DNA of 64,000 nt from JAANXG01 sp963731035 (GCA_963731035.1 CAVSUY010000008.1:6064-70063); one strand, 5' to 3'. Counted from the first letter of the stretch, positions 42,716-51,486 are shown. The notes: a model not told the origin generated them from the letters alone. A program made the numbers and translations.

Positions 42716-42736
42716 GATATAAACATATCGTTATGT
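42716..42736. promoter_or_regulatory. Dyad-rich operator candidate upstream of the sahR-like/metF/metH unit
   Basis: Two overlapping perfect inverted repeats: GATAT-AAAC-ATATC at 42716-42729 and ACATA-TCGT-TATGT at 42723-42736, 40-60 bases upstream of the start. AT-rich dyads of this size are typical ArsR-family sites. Autoregulation by the encoded regulator is inferred; the exact SahR box for this lineage was not compared. Confidence 0.5.
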
Positions 42737-42797
42737 CCATGGCAAGCATGGAAATAGCCTGAACCCACGATCGGGGTGGGGCCGGTGCGCGGTCGTT

Positions 42798-42823
42798 GAC
42801 GGGATGGAATCCCGACCTAGGGG
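42798..42823 (+). repeat. GACGGGAT...CCCGACCT repeat, left copy
   Basis: GACGGGATGGAATCCCGACC followed by TAGG. A second, diverged copy (GACGGGATAGAATTTCGACC) lies at 43100-43123. The pair brackets the MITE-like element and adjacent hairpin. Confidence 0.55.
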
Positions 42824-42892
42824 GCCGGGACCGGGGCACGAAATACAGGTCGGCGTTCCGTGCCGACAACAACATTCGGGGCCGCTCACGTA

Positions 42893-43055
42893 CACTAGCA
42901 GGATGTTAAAAAACGCCTTCCTGGCCTTTTTCGACGCGCCGGGCGCGGCGCCTGTCCGCACTCGGCTATGCCGAATCAAGCACTTACAGTGCTTGATTCG
43001 CGGCGAGAAATCTCTGTCTCACCCTAGCAGGCTGTTTCTCAACAGCCTGCTAGTG
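42893..43055. mobile_element. MITE-like element, 163 bp
   Basis: Terminal inverted repeats CACTAGCAGGATGTT (left) and CACTAGCAGGCTGTT (right, inverted) match at 14 of 15 positions. Inside are two perfect hairpins: GAATCAAGCACT-TAC-AGTGCTTGATTC at 42973-42999 and TAGCAGGCTGTT-TCTC-AACAGCCTGCTA at 43025-43052. No coding capacity. The build (short, palindromic, terminal repeats) suggests a non-autonomous transposable element; the partner transposase is not in the window. Confidence 0.6.
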
Positions 43056-43057
43056 CA

Positions 43058-43092
43058 CCCCGCCGCTAATATTGAGCCATTCAGCGGCGGGG
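43058..43092. terminator. GC-rich hairpin downstream of hflC
   Basis: CCCCGCCGCT and AGCGGCGGGG form a perfect 10-bp stem with a 15-base loop (43058-43067 with 43083-43092). It lies 75 bases after the hflC stop and may end transcription of hflK-hflC; there is no T-run. Confidence 0.4.
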
Positions 43093-43166
43093 TACGCTAG
43101 ACGGGATAGAATTTCGACCTGGGCAAGAGAAGCTTGCCGGCCGTGTTCACCTCCTCGGTATTTTCA

Positions 43167-44165
43167 CTACCTGTGTCTTTCGGAGACTTGGGCGCCATCG
43201 CCATCCGGTGCCATACCCTTCAGAAACTTGAACAGGTCACTGTCAGTGGATAGTACGAGAGTCGAGTTTTCAGCGATGATGGACTTATAGGACTGCATGG
43301 TTCGCGTGAACTCGTAGAAGTCCACCGCCTCGGGGCTCTGGTTGTACGCCGCCGCGTAGATTTCGGTGGCTTTCGCGTCCGCCACACCCCGTATCTCCTC
43401 GACCTGCCGATAGGCTTCAGACTGGATCTTGTTCAGGTCACGTTCCCGGTTGCCACGGATTCTGGCTGCCTCGCCGTTGCCTTCCGACAGGAAGCGCTCC
43501 GCGATCTGCCGCCGCTCGCTGATCATCCGGTCATAGATCTTTGGGCGCACGCTTTCGTTGTAGTTGATCCGCTTGAACCGGATATCGAGCAACTCGATAC
43601 CAAACACCCTGACCTTCTCGGCGGCGGCTGAAAAGATCTGCCGCTCCACCACTTGCCGTCCCTTCTGGATCGGTACCAGGGCCCCCATATTCAACTCCTT
43701 TTCGGCATCGGTCAGGAGGGTGTCGCGCAGCGGCACCCGATCCTTGGTCGTGCGGATGATCTCGATCAGCTCGTGCTTGGCGACCGCATTGCGGGTCTCG
43801 CTGCCCAGAATGTCGTCGAGCCGCGATTGGGCGCTGCGCTCGTCCCGCAGTCTCAAGAAGTACTGGAGCGGATCCGTAATCCGCCATCGGGCAAAGAGGT
43901 CGACCGAGATATAGAGCTTATCCTTGGTGGGCATGTCCGATGGACTGCCATCCCACTCCAGAATCCGTTTGTCGATGGGGTTGACTTCCTGGATGAACGG
44001 CATCTTGACTTTCAGACCGGCGGAAGTCACGGGAGAGCCCACGGGCTTTCCGAACTGCGTAATGATGACCTGCTGGACCTCACTTACGGTGTAGAGCGAA
44101 CTCATCACCAGGTACGCTGCGATCCCGAGGACTATCAATAGAGTGAATTGCGCGCCCCTGCTCAT
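43167..44165 (-). CDS. hflC: HflC, FtsH-associated membrane protein
   Basis: 332 residues. One N-terminal membrane helix (FTLLIVLGIAAYLVMSSLYT), then a stomatin/prohibitin (SPFH) domain: VIITQFGKPVG, LYISVDLFARWRITDPLQYF, VFGIELLDIRFKRIN and ERDLNKIQSEAYRQVEEIRG. HflC and HflK form a periplasmic cage that regulates FtsH proteolysis. It overlaps hflK by 4 bp (ATGA). Confidence 0.92.
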   Translation of the reverse strand: MSRGAQFTLLIVLGIAAYLVMSSLYTVSEVQQVIITQFGKPVGSPVTSAGLKVKMPFIQEVNPIDKRILEWDGSPSDMPTKDKLYISVDLFARWRITDPLQYFLRLRDERSAQSRLDDILGSETRNAVAKHELIEIIRTTKDRVPLRDTLLTDAEKELNMGALVPIQKGRQVVERQIFSAAAEKVRVFGIELLDIRFKRINYNESVRPKIYDRMISERRQIAERFLSEGNGEAARIRGNRERDLNKIQSEAYRQVEEIRGVADAKATEIYAAAYNQSPEAVDFYEFTRTMQSYKSIIAENSTLVLSTDSDLFKFLKGMAPDGDGAQVSERHR

Positions 44166-45241
44166 GGCCGAACTCCCATCTGCGAATCGAGGTTCAGCAA
44201 AGGGAGAATACTGCGGGTTTGTTCGTCGATGATGATCTTGGAACGTACGCCCGGCAGGACGGCTTGCAGAGTCTCTATATAGATGCGCCGGCGAGTGACC
44301 TCCGGGGCCTTGATGTATTCCGCCAATAATGCATTGAAGCGGGCGGCGTCGCCTTCCGCCTCGTTGATTCGTTTGAGCCGGTATCCATCGGCCTCGCGAA
44401 TCCGCTGATCCTTCTCGCCCTCGGCCAGCGGGATCACCTTGTTGTAATCACGCCGGGCCTCATTGATCAGTTTCTCTTTTTCCTGCTGAGCCTGATTGAC
44501 CTCGTTGAACGACTCCTGCACCGGTTCGGGCGGGTTGATGTTCTTCAGCTGCACCTGGTCGATGCTGATCCCCATGGCGTACTTGGTGGAGAGCGCCTGC
44601 ATCTTGGTCAGCGCCTCGGACTCAATTTCCTGCCGGCCGACCGTAATCACCTCGTCCACGGTGCGATCGCCGACGACTTCCCGCATGACCGACTCGGAAA
44701 CATAGCGCAGCGTTTCACTAGGTTCCCGAACTTCGAAAAGGTACTTCACGGGGTCAGAGATACGATATTGGACCACCCATTCCACCAACGCGGCATTCAG
44801 GTCGCCGGTGACCATCTCTGTTTCCCGCTTTGCTTCCCGTGTGCCGTTAGGGGGACCCTGGTACGGATCGGTGGCGCCCGGGGTCGCAAATCCGAATTCC
44901 TGCTTCAGCTGCCGCTTCACGGGAACGATCGTCGCGGTATCAATACCCAGTGGCAGCTTGAAATGCAGTCCCGACGGAACCTCCTTCAGATACTTGCCGA
45001 AGCGTTGCACGACAGCGACCGAATCACTCGGCACAGTGTAATAGGCGGTCCATGCGAGCAGGCCAGCCAAAACGAGGACGGCAACGATGATACCGCCGCT
45101 CGGGCCGCCGCTCCGGCCGCCGCTCGGCAGGACCTGCTTGAGCCATGCCTGTCCCTGTCGGATCACTTCTTCAAGATCGGGCGGGGCCCCGCCGCTCCGC
45201 CGGGGGCCGCCCGGGCCGTTGCCAGTCTCCTGCGAGGCCAT
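44162..45241 (-). CDS. hflK: HflK, FtsH-associated membrane protein
   Basis: 359 residues. Gly/Pro-rich N-terminal cytosolic tail, then the helix GIIVAVLVLAGLLAWTAYYT and an SPFH domain (VVQRFGKYLKEVPSGLHFKL, VQYRISDPVKYLFEVRE, GISIDQVQLKNINPPEPVQE). Usually hflK-hflC follow hfq and hflX; here neither is within the window. About 550 bases to its right have no gene. Confidence 0.92.
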   Translation of the reverse strand: MASQETGNGPGGPRRSGGAPPDLEEVIRQGQAWLKQVLPSGGRSGGPSGGIIVAVLVLAGLLAWTAYYTVPSDSVAVVQRFGKYLKEVPSGLHFKLPLGIDTATIVPVKRQLKQEFGFATPGATDPYQGPPNGTREAKRETEMVTGDLNAALVEWVVQYRISDPVKYLFEVREPSETLRYVSESVMREVVGDRTVDEVITVGRQEIESEALTKMQALSTKYAMGISIDQVQLKNINPPEPVQESFNEVNQAQQEKEKLINEARRDYNKVIPLAEGEKDQRIREADGYRLKRINEAEGDAARFNALLAEYIKAPEVTRRRIYIETLQAVLPGVRSKIIIDEQTRSILPLLNLDSQMGVRP

Positions 45242-45790
45242 CAGGATGCCCTCTCTTGCACTGTCACATTCGAGGCACCCCTCGGAAATCGCAACTTCGA
45301 GTGACCGAATCGACGCTGGTGAATTGATTCCAGGTGCGCGCCGCCGGGTTTCGGCAGCAATACGACGGCAATAGTTTCGAGCATGTCCGGGCCTCTATTT
45401 TCAGCACGAGATCTTGAGACAATCAGAGTATGCATGGCAGTCGGATCGGTCTGTTCGGCATCACACATACGCGTTGCCCGCCGCTGGGGCCCGGGGTCCG
45501 CCCCTTAGCGCGTGGAATTCCGTGGCTCGCTGCGGCAATCGGAAATATCGAGCGCAAGCGTGACCGACGGACGGCGCCCGTCTCAATACGCCGTACCCGA
45601 ACTCTTGCCGTTCCCGATGCGGGTCCGTTGGTCAACGGCACATCCGTTGCCGCCCGGGCAACGATTCTTCCAATCTTGCATCCTGTGTGTGTTGGCATAC
45701 AGAACATTTCGTAGAACAGAGGATACTGGGAGCATGGGAAACGGGAGAGTCCTTCCCGTACCCGCCTGTCAACGAACCTGAGGAGATGCC
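45242..45790. other. Gene-free region upstream of hflK
   Basis: About 550 bases between hflK and the next gene. Overlapping frames on both strands have random-looking composition (Arg/Pro/Ser-rich, no domain), so I call no gene. A direct-repeat-free, moderately GC-rich stretch. hflK and the divergent small gene must have their promoters here. Confidence 0.4.
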
Positions 45791-46162
45791 ATGAACATTC
45801 CAAGATTGCCTACCCAAACAAGACCTGTCGTCTGGGGCGCGGTAGCGGGCGCTATCGTGCTCGCAATCGTCGGATTCAACTGGGGCGGCTGGGTAACCAC
45901 CAGCACCGCGGAGAAACTCGCCGCAAGACAATCTGAGGCTGCGATCGTGTCGGCGCTTACGCCAATATGCGTGGACCAGTTTCAGAAAAGCGCCGACGCA
46001 TCGACCAACCTCGCTGCGCTGAAAGAAATCAGCAATATCTGGGAACGGCGTGATTATGTTGCGAAAGGCGGTTGGGCAACGATGCCCGGTAGTGCCACCG
46101 AGCCGAACCGCGACCTCGCCGGGGCCTGCGCCGAAGAACTCACGAGCTCGACCTCCAGCTGA
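45791..46162 (+). CDS. Small membrane-anchored protein, unknown function
   Basis: 123 residues. One N-terminal helix (VVWGAVAGAIVLAIVGFNWG) leads into a soluble part with two conserved-looking cysteines (LTPICVDQF and AGACAEEL) and SNIWERRDYVAKGGWATMPG. It resembles a family of hypothetical proteins common in alpha- and gammaproteobacteria. GAGGAG is 6 bases before the ATG, a good ribosome site. Confidence 0.65.
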   Translation: MNIPRLPTQTRPVVWGAVAGAIVLAIVGFNWGGWVTTSTAEKLAARQSEAAIVSALTPICVDQFQKSADASTNLAALKEISNIWERRDYVAKGGWATMPGSATEPNRDLAGACAEELTSSTSS

Positions 46163-46219
46163 GGCAATGCATATCCCCCGGCAAAGTTCGGGGGCCACCT
46201 TCCCGGTCGGCCGGACGAC

Positions 46220-46792
46220 CTACCTTCCACCAAACGTCGTACTCGGGTTCGTGGTGAACGTATCGATGAACAGCTGTTGCAGGCGGAGCCACTCGCCGGG
46301 TCCGGGACAGGTGAACGTTACGTTGGCTCCGTACTTCCTGCCGCCATACCCGACATGGAACCTCAATCCACCCATCAGCCCGGCGGGATCCGCGCCCGGA
46401 AGGCTGAAGAAAGTGACATCCTGACCCCCGCAGCGGGCTGTTCCAACGACCTTCATCACCTGCCGCCAGATTCCTTCCATTGTTTCGGCATTAGCGTTCG
46501 GTTTCTTGGCGACACTGAACGCGAGACCGGAAGAAACCGGACACGCGGTTTCGCACCGTGCACCGGATACGGCTGTCACGGATGCACCGTCGTCACCTAC
46601 GATCGTCTCCCAACTCGCCGGCACATCGAACTTGCAGGGCAAAGTGCTCGCGGAAAACGTTTCTGCGGGTTGAATCTGGCACTTGCAGCACGTGTCGACC
46701 GATGCGCCAAACGCATCCGAAACATCATCGGCAAACGGCGCAGCGCCGGCGCCGAGCACAACCGTCGCAACGAATCTGGTCAGTACCCTCAT
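46220..46792 (-). CDS. Exported cysteine-rich protein, unknown function
   Basis: 190 residues from MRVLTRFVATVVLGAGAAPF; a longer frame starts at 46903. A signal peptide is followed by a cysteine cluster (DTCCKCQIQPAE), further cysteines (LPCKFDVPASWE, ARCETACPVS, TARCGGQDVTFF, VTFTCPGPGEW) and GGLRFHVGYGGRKYGANVTF. The even number of cysteines suggests disulfides in a periplasmic domain. No family recognised. Confidence 0.6.
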   Translation of the reverse strand: MRVLTRFVATVVLGAGAAPFADDVSDAFGASVDTCCKCQIQPAETFSASTLPCKFDVPASWETIVGDDGASVTAVSGARCETACPVSSGLAFSVAKKPNANAETMEGIWRQVMKVVGTARCGGQDVTFFSLPGADPAGLMGGLRFHVGYGGRKYGANVTFTCPGPGEWLRLQQLFIDTFTTNPSTTFGGR

Positions 46793-46946
46793 AGCTCCCT
46801 CCAAGTCGCAGCCGTAATCCCCGTGCGCGGTCGCACCGCGGGACAAACGGAAATTATAACCGCTGTGTCGATATCCGGACGCATGCGTATGCCGGGCCGG
46901 CAAGGCGGCCCTCGGGGAGCGCTGCGCATTTTGTCGCCAATTACGT

Positions 46947-47921
46947 TTACCGGTGGTCGGGTAGGTGCTGTGAGCGCATACAGAGGTAGTCCAGTATCAG
47001 GCTGGCGGCGGCCAGCGCGGTGATCTCAGCGCTGTCGTAGGTCGGCGCGACTTCCATCATGTCCATGCCGACGAAATCGATGTTGCCGAGTCGGCGGATG
47101 ATGGACTGGGCCTGATGGGTGGTAAGGCCGCCGCACACCGGAGTGCCGGTGCCGGGGGCGCAGGCCGGGTCCAGGCAGTCGATGTCGAAGGACAGATAGG
47201 CCTTGTTGTTGCCCACCAGCCGTTCGATCTCGTGAATGACTTGCGCGACGCCGTGCTCGTGGACCCAGGCGGCATCCAACCAGGTGAATCCCAGCGGGTC
47301 GCTGTTGTGGGTGCGAATGCCGACCTGCACCGATGCCTCCGGCTTGACGATCCCCTCCTCCACGGCGTGGAAGAACATGGTGCCGTGATCGGTGCGCTTG
47401 TCCTCGTCCTTCCAGGTGTCGGAATGGGCGTCGAAATGCACCAGCGACAGGGGACCGTGCTTCTCGGCGCAGGCGCGCAGTACCGGCAGGGTAACGAAGT
47501 GATCGCCGCCCAGGGTAATCAGGTGCACGTCCCTGCCGACGATGCTCCGCGCATGGGCGGTGATCTCGTCCGGAATGCGCGCCGGCTGGCCGAAGTCGAA
47601 GCTGCAGTCGCCATAGTCCACCACCGCGATCCGGTCGAAGGGATCGAAGCCCCAGGGCCAGGGCGGGCCCCAGGACAGGTGCGCGGACGCCGCCCGGATC
47701 GCTGCCGGCCCGAAGCGCGCTCCCGGCCGGTTGGTAGTGGCGAGGTCGAAGGGCACGCCGGCCACCGCGTAGTCCACGCCTTCCAGGTCCTTGGTGTAGC
47801 GGCGGCGCATGAAGCTGCGCGCGCCGGAGAAGGTGTGCTCGTTCGTCGTGCCGTACAGTGACTTGCGGGTGAAGGCGTTGTCGACCCCGGTGAAGGTATG
47901 TGCTGGCTTGTCGTCGCTCAT
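46947..47921 (-). CDS. speB: Agmatinase/arginase-family ureohydrolase
   Basis: 324 residues from MSDDKPAHTFTGVDNAFTRK; a longer frame begins at 48008. Binuclear manganese motifs: ITLGGDHFVTLP, LVHFDAHSDTW and YLSFDIDCLDPACAPGTG. GARFGPAAIRAAS is the usual substrate-loop start. These enzymes hydrolyse agmatine or related guanidino compounds to urea; guanidinobutyrase is possible. Stands alone; not adjacent to a decarboxylase gene. Confidence 0.78.
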   Translation of the reverse strand: MSDDKPAHTFTGVDNAFTRKSLYGTTNEHTFSGARSFMRRRYTKDLEGVDYAVAGVPFDLATTNRPGARFGPAAIRAASAHLSWGPPWPWGFDPFDRIAVVDYGDCSFDFGQPARIPDEITAHARSIVGRDVHLITLGGDHFVTLPVLRACAEKHGPLSLVHFDAHSDTWKDEDKRTDHGTMFFHAVEEGIVKPEASVQVGIRTHNSDPLGFTWLDAAWVHEHGVAQVIHEIERLVGNNKAYLSFDIDCLDPACAPGTGTPVCGGLTTHQAQSIIRRLGNIDFVGMDMMEVAPTYDSAEITALAAASLILDYLCMRSQHLPDHR

Positions 47922-48065
47922 GATCAAACAGTTGGTGCGAAGGTGGAACGGAAAGGTCTCCTCTCCCCCGGCGCGGGGGAGAGGGAGTCTGGTGCCTCCT
48001 GGGGCCAATCGTCGACTGCGTCCGATGATTCACGAAGAAACGATCGCCTGCGCTTCTGTTTCAGC

Positions 48066-48764
48066 TCACTCTCCTTGGCGACGTCGGGCCCGACGAAAAG
48101 CCGCGAGATGAAATACATGCTGTTCTCGCACATATTGAAAAGGTTTTCCAGCCGGGCAGGCGTTGCGCGCCAGGCAACCCTGCTCCCGGCATTCGTTCCG
48201 CCCCGACAAATGGCCCGCGCAGGCGGCCACATCGAAGCCGTCCGGAGAGAACGCCTCCACCGGACAGGTATGCAGGCACGGCTGTCCGGCGCAGGACAGG
48301 CACGGCGACGGCGCACTCGACCTCTCCGGCAATCCCTCCAGCCACCCCTTCGCCACCAGTGCCCCGCGGTAGGCATGCCACAGCCCGTACTCCGGATGGA
48401 TGAGCGTTCCCAGGGGTGACGGATACACGGCCTCGGCGCGCTGTGCCCAGCGCTGGAACGGATGGTAGGGCGGCCCTCCGAACGGGAAGACGGCGACCGC
48501 TCCCAACTCCTCCGCCAAGGCGGTAATGACCCGCTCGCTCCAGCGATCGAGTGGATCCGGGAGGCCGTCCCGGTATTCCACGGACGCTGTGAAGTCCGGC
48601 CAGAACGAGGAACCGGCATTGCCGATCAAGACCAGCGTCCGGTGCCCCTCATTCCCGTCGAAGACCGGCACGCCGTCTGCCTCCTCGACGTGGAATGCAC
48701 CGCGCACGACCAGGCCCACGCACTGGATGCGTGCCGCGTATTCTTCGAAACCGCGACCAGTCAT
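48066..48764 (-). CDS. 4Fe-4S protein, QueG/ferredoxin-like C-terminal cluster domain
   Basis: 232 residues. The C-terminal part has two cysteine groups, SPCLSCAGQPCLHTCPVEAF (CxxCx4CxxxC) and CAGHLSGRNECREQGCLARN then ACPAG, enough for two clusters. The N-terminal half (LIGNAGSSFWPDF, FPFGGPPYHPFQRWAQRAE, HPEYGLWHAYRGALV) lacks the cobalamin signatures of QueG. It overlaps the hydantoinase gene by 4 bp, so it may maturate or supply electrons to a hydantoin or oxoproline pathway. Inference. Confidence 0.6.
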   Translation of the reverse strand: MTGRGFEEYAARIQCVGLVVRGAFHVEEADGVPVFDGNEGHRTLVLIGNAGSSFWPDFTASVEYRDGLPDPLDRWSERVITALAEELGAVAVFPFGGPPYHPFQRWAQRAEAVYPSPLGTLIHPEYGLWHAYRGALVAKGWLEGLPERSSAPSPCLSCAGQPCLHTCPVEAFSPDGFDVAACAGHLSGRNECREQGCLARNACPAGKPFQYVREQHVFHLAAFRRARRRQGE

Positions 48765-50764
48765 TCGGCGGCGCGCGGCCTGCCGCTGGCCACGGCGCGG
48801 ACGGTGGCGTCGAAGAACACCGAGCCGTCCAGGGCGTCGTCCACCCGGTTCTCGCGCCGCGACAGCACCGTCTCCACCTGGTTGGCGCCGGCGCGGCGGG
48901 CCAGGGTCCGGGCCAGCTCGGCGGCGATCTCCTCGGCAAAGTTGACAGCCTGGTCCAGGTCGTGGAAATCCCGGGGCCCTTCACGGGTGTGGACCCGGAA
49001 CCCACCCTGGGTGAACTGGGTAATGGCGATCTCGGCCTTTTGAATGACGTTGCCCATGACGGCGCCAACGGCGTTGGCTACCTCGGCGTATTCGGGAATA
49101 GTCAGGCGGGCGCGGAGCCGGTCGGCAACCGCGGGGTAATACGTTGCTGCCGGTGCGCCGACTGCCACCAGGCGGTATTGGTCCAGAAACGAGAGGTCAA
49201 CCAGGCCGCGTTCCGCCTCGTCCGCATCCAGGATGAGCGAAGTGAGCTGGCGGGCAAACTCCACCGTTTCCTTCCTGGTGGGGGTAAAGCGGCGCGGCAG
49301 GGACGCCTCGATCAACTTGCTGCAGATGGTCAGGGTGAGCTGATCGACGATCTCCCGGCAGGCAGCCTGGATATCGTCCATAGGCCATTGACCGTAGCCG
49401 TACACGCGCTTCATCTGTCCGGCCCAGATGCGGGCGGCCGCCTCGGCGGCGGGACGCGACCAATGGTCGCTGTAACCCAGCACGTGGGCCGCATCGGTGA
49501 GGGTGAAGCCGCTGTAGATGCCGAGCCCCTTGCGCACCAGGTGCGCCAGCGCCCGGGCCGCGGCGCGGTCCCGGGTGACGATATCCTCCAGCTCCACCGG
49601 GCCCTGCCCCAACAGATCCCAGGCCCGCCGCTGCTCGCCGTTCAATCCCTTGAGAAGCACTTCGTTCTCGTAGAAGCGGACAATGAACTTGTTCTGGCGG
49701 GAGTTGGCATCCGACCGGCTCTGGCGTTCCAGCCTGTGCAGCATTTCCGGATGCTGATGCGCCAGCAGGCTCAAGGGCACGACGCGCCGGGGCCCGATGG
49801 CGATTCCAACACCACCCCCGTAGCGCACCTCGCTGTCGCCTCCGAGGCCGATCGCATGGACCTCGACGGCCTCGATCATCAGCGGCCAATCGCCGACGAT
49901 GGCGCCTTCGGGGTTGACCGTCGGACGACCGCCCCGCACCACTGCAATGTCCGTGGTGGTGCCGCCCATGTCCGCCACCAGCACGTTCTGCGAGCCGCTC
50001 AGGAAAGAGGCGCCGACGACGCTGGCGGCGGGACCGGACATGACTGTCTCAACGGGACGAGCCAGCGCGGTGCGCTTGTTGATGAGCGACCCATCGCCCT
50101 TGACCACCATCAACGGGGCGTGGACACCGTAGCCCTCGAGTATGCCGTCCACCGCCTCGATGAGCTGTCGGATGAAGGGGATGATCCTGGCATTGACTGC
50201 AGCGGTGACCGCCCGTCTCGGCGCATCCAGCGCGCTGGACAGCTCGTGGCCGCAGGTCACCGGCTTGCCGCTGTGTTCTTCCACGAGCCGCCTCAGCCGC
50301 AGCTCGTGGGCCGGGTTGCGCACGCCGAACATCCCGGAAATCGCAAACGCCGATACGTTGTCCCGGTGCTGCTCGATCGCCCGTATGGCCGCCTCCTCGT
50401 CCAAGGGCTCGGCTTCCAGGCCCTGGGGATCGTGGGCGCCGCCGAGGAGCACGATGGGATCGTCCTCGATGAGACTGCGCAGCCTGCTGCGCTCGACCTG
50501 TTCGACGGTGAATCCCGCCAGCAGCACGCAGATCGGCATGCCGCGCTGCTCCACCACGGCGTTGGTGGTCAAGGTGGTGGACAAACCCACCATGTCGACG
50601 TCGGCCAGCCGGTCCCGGGGAAGCTGATCCAGCGCGTCACGGATGCCGCGGCTGAGATCGTAGTGGGTGGTCAGCGCCTTGGCACGGGCGACAATAGAGT
50701 CGCCGGAAATGATGACGGCGTCGGTGAACGTGCCGCCCGTGTCAATACCGAGTCTGACAGTCAT
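48761..50764 (-). CDS. Hydantoinase A/oxoprolinase family protein
   Basis: 667 residues from MTVRLGIDTGGTFTDAVIIS; upstream in-frame extension lacks support. The ASKHA-type fold is shown by GIDTGGTFTDAV, VADMGGTTTDIAVVRGG and GGDSEVRYGGGVGIAIGPRR. HyuA-type subunits hydrolyse hydantoin or 5-oxoproline using ATP. The companion HyuB gene, normally present, is missing from the window. Directly followed by a 4Fe-4S protein, an uncommon partner. Confidence 0.8.
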   Translation of the reverse strand: MTVRLGIDTGGTFTDAVIISGDSIVARAKALTTHYDLSRGIRDALDQLPRDRLADVDMVGLSTTLTTNAVVEQRGMPICVLLAGFTVEQVERSRLRSLIEDDPIVLLGGAHDPQGLEAEPLDEEAAIRAIEQHRDNVSAFAISGMFGVRNPAHELRLRRLVEEHSGKPVTCGHELSSALDAPRRAVTAAVNARIIPFIRQLIEAVDGILEGYGVHAPLMVVKGDGSLINKRTALARPVETVMSGPAASVVGASFLSGSQNVLVADMGGTTTDIAVVRGGRPTVNPEGAIVGDWPLMIEAVEVHAIGLGGDSEVRYGGGVGIAIGPRRVVPLSLLAHQHPEMLHRLERQSRSDANSRQNKFIVRFYENEVLLKGLNGEQRRAWDLLGQGPVELEDIVTRDRAAARALAHLVRKGLGIYSGFTLTDAAHVLGYSDHWSRPAAEAAARIWAGQMKRVYGYGQWPMDDIQAACREIVDQLTLTICSKLIEASLPRRFTPTRKETVEFARQLTSLILDADEAERGLVDLSFLDQYRLVAVGAPAATYYPAVADRLRARLTIPEYAEVANAVGAVMGNVIQKAEIAITQFTQGGFRVHTREGPRDFHDLDQAVNFAEEIAAELARTLARRAGANQVETVLSRRENRVDDALDGSVFFDATVRAVASGRPRAAE

Positions 50765-50857
50765 CGTGGAAAAGTATCGAGAGCGAGGCCGTTTCGCGAA
50801 GGGGTCAACCCGGCAAGCGTACCATGAAAGCACTACCACGGTGCAAAGCCACGGACT

Positions 50858-51160
50858 GTAGGAGCGGTTTCAACCGCGATTTCCTCAAGAGATCGAACCC
50901 ACTCAATCGCGACTGAAGTCGCTCCTACAATCCGGGGCGACGCACTGGGCTAAAATTGGAATCGCGATCAGTCAAAGCGCCGGATCTGCTCCAGGACTTC
51001 CTCTGCAGAATCAGGAGCGGTTTCAACCGCGATTTCCTCAACAGATCGAACCCACTCAATCGCGACTGAAGTCGCTCCTGCAATCCGGGGCGACGCACCG
51101 GGTTCAATTTGGAATCGCGATCAGTCAAAGCGCCGGATCTGCTTCAACACGTCCTCCGAC
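50858..51160. repeat. 153-bp direct duplication with dyad repeats, includes the 3' end of the receiver gene
   Basis: AGGAGCGGTTTCAACCGCGA at 50860 recurs at 51013, and TCAGTCAAAGCGCCGGATCT at 50968 recurs at 51121, the same 153-base offset. The left unit thus contains a copy of the last ~12 codons of the response-regulator gene (EEVLEQIRRFD with stop). Each unit holds an inverted pair of GGTTTCAACC and GACTGAAGTC dyads. Confidence 0.9.
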
Positions 51161-51486
51161 GAGTAGGGCTTGGTGATGAGTTCCTTGGCGCCCTGCTGCT
51201 CGGCCCATAGTCTGTCCACCTTCTGTTTCTTGTCGCTGAGCATGATGATCGGAATGTCCCGGGTGTCCGGATTGACGCTCAGCTCCCGGCAGATCCTGAA
51301 TCCATCCATCTCGTCCATCACGACATCCAGCAGAACGAGGTCCGGCTTCTCCTCAACCACCGACGCCAGGGCTTCGGCCCCGGACGATGTTCGGATTATC
51401 GTGTAGCCCGCCTTGGAGACAATGCGTTCCAACCGCGCGCGGTCAGTCTGTGCATCGGCCACGACCAGGATTGACTTAACGGCCAT
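51121..51486 (-). CDS. PilH-like single-domain response regulator
   Basis: 121 residues from MAVKSILVVADAQTDRARLE, the length of PilH. The phosphorylated aspartate is in VLLDVVMDEMDGFRICRE, the threonine/serine position in IIMLSDKKQ and the lysine in LITKPYSSEDVLK. The first acidic-pocket residue reads A in VVADAQ where DD is usual, so metal binding may be altered. PilH-type receivers act in twitching-motility or other chemosensory pathways; no kinase or pilus gene is near. Followed by the duplicated segment. Confidence 0.8.
   Translation of the reverse strand: MAVKSILVVADAQTDRARLERIVSKAGYTIIRTSSGAEALASVVEEKPDLVLLDVVMDEMDGFRICRELSVNPDTRDIPIIMLSDKKQKVDRLWAEQQGAKELITKPYSSEDVLKQIRRFD

Noticed and set aside
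42677..42800. SAM riboswitch before the methionine genes
   Set aside because: No kink-turn or SAM-box pattern; the AT-rich dyads fit a protein operator instead.
45423..45803. Minus-strand 126-codon frame upstream of hflK
   Set aside because: Arg/Pro/Ser-rich, no ribosome site, overlaps the start of a better-supported plus-strand gene.
48695..50827. Long plus-strand reading frame (710 codons) opposite the hydantoinase gene
   Set aside because: It is an antisense shadow; the minus strand encodes a complete hydantoinase with motifs.
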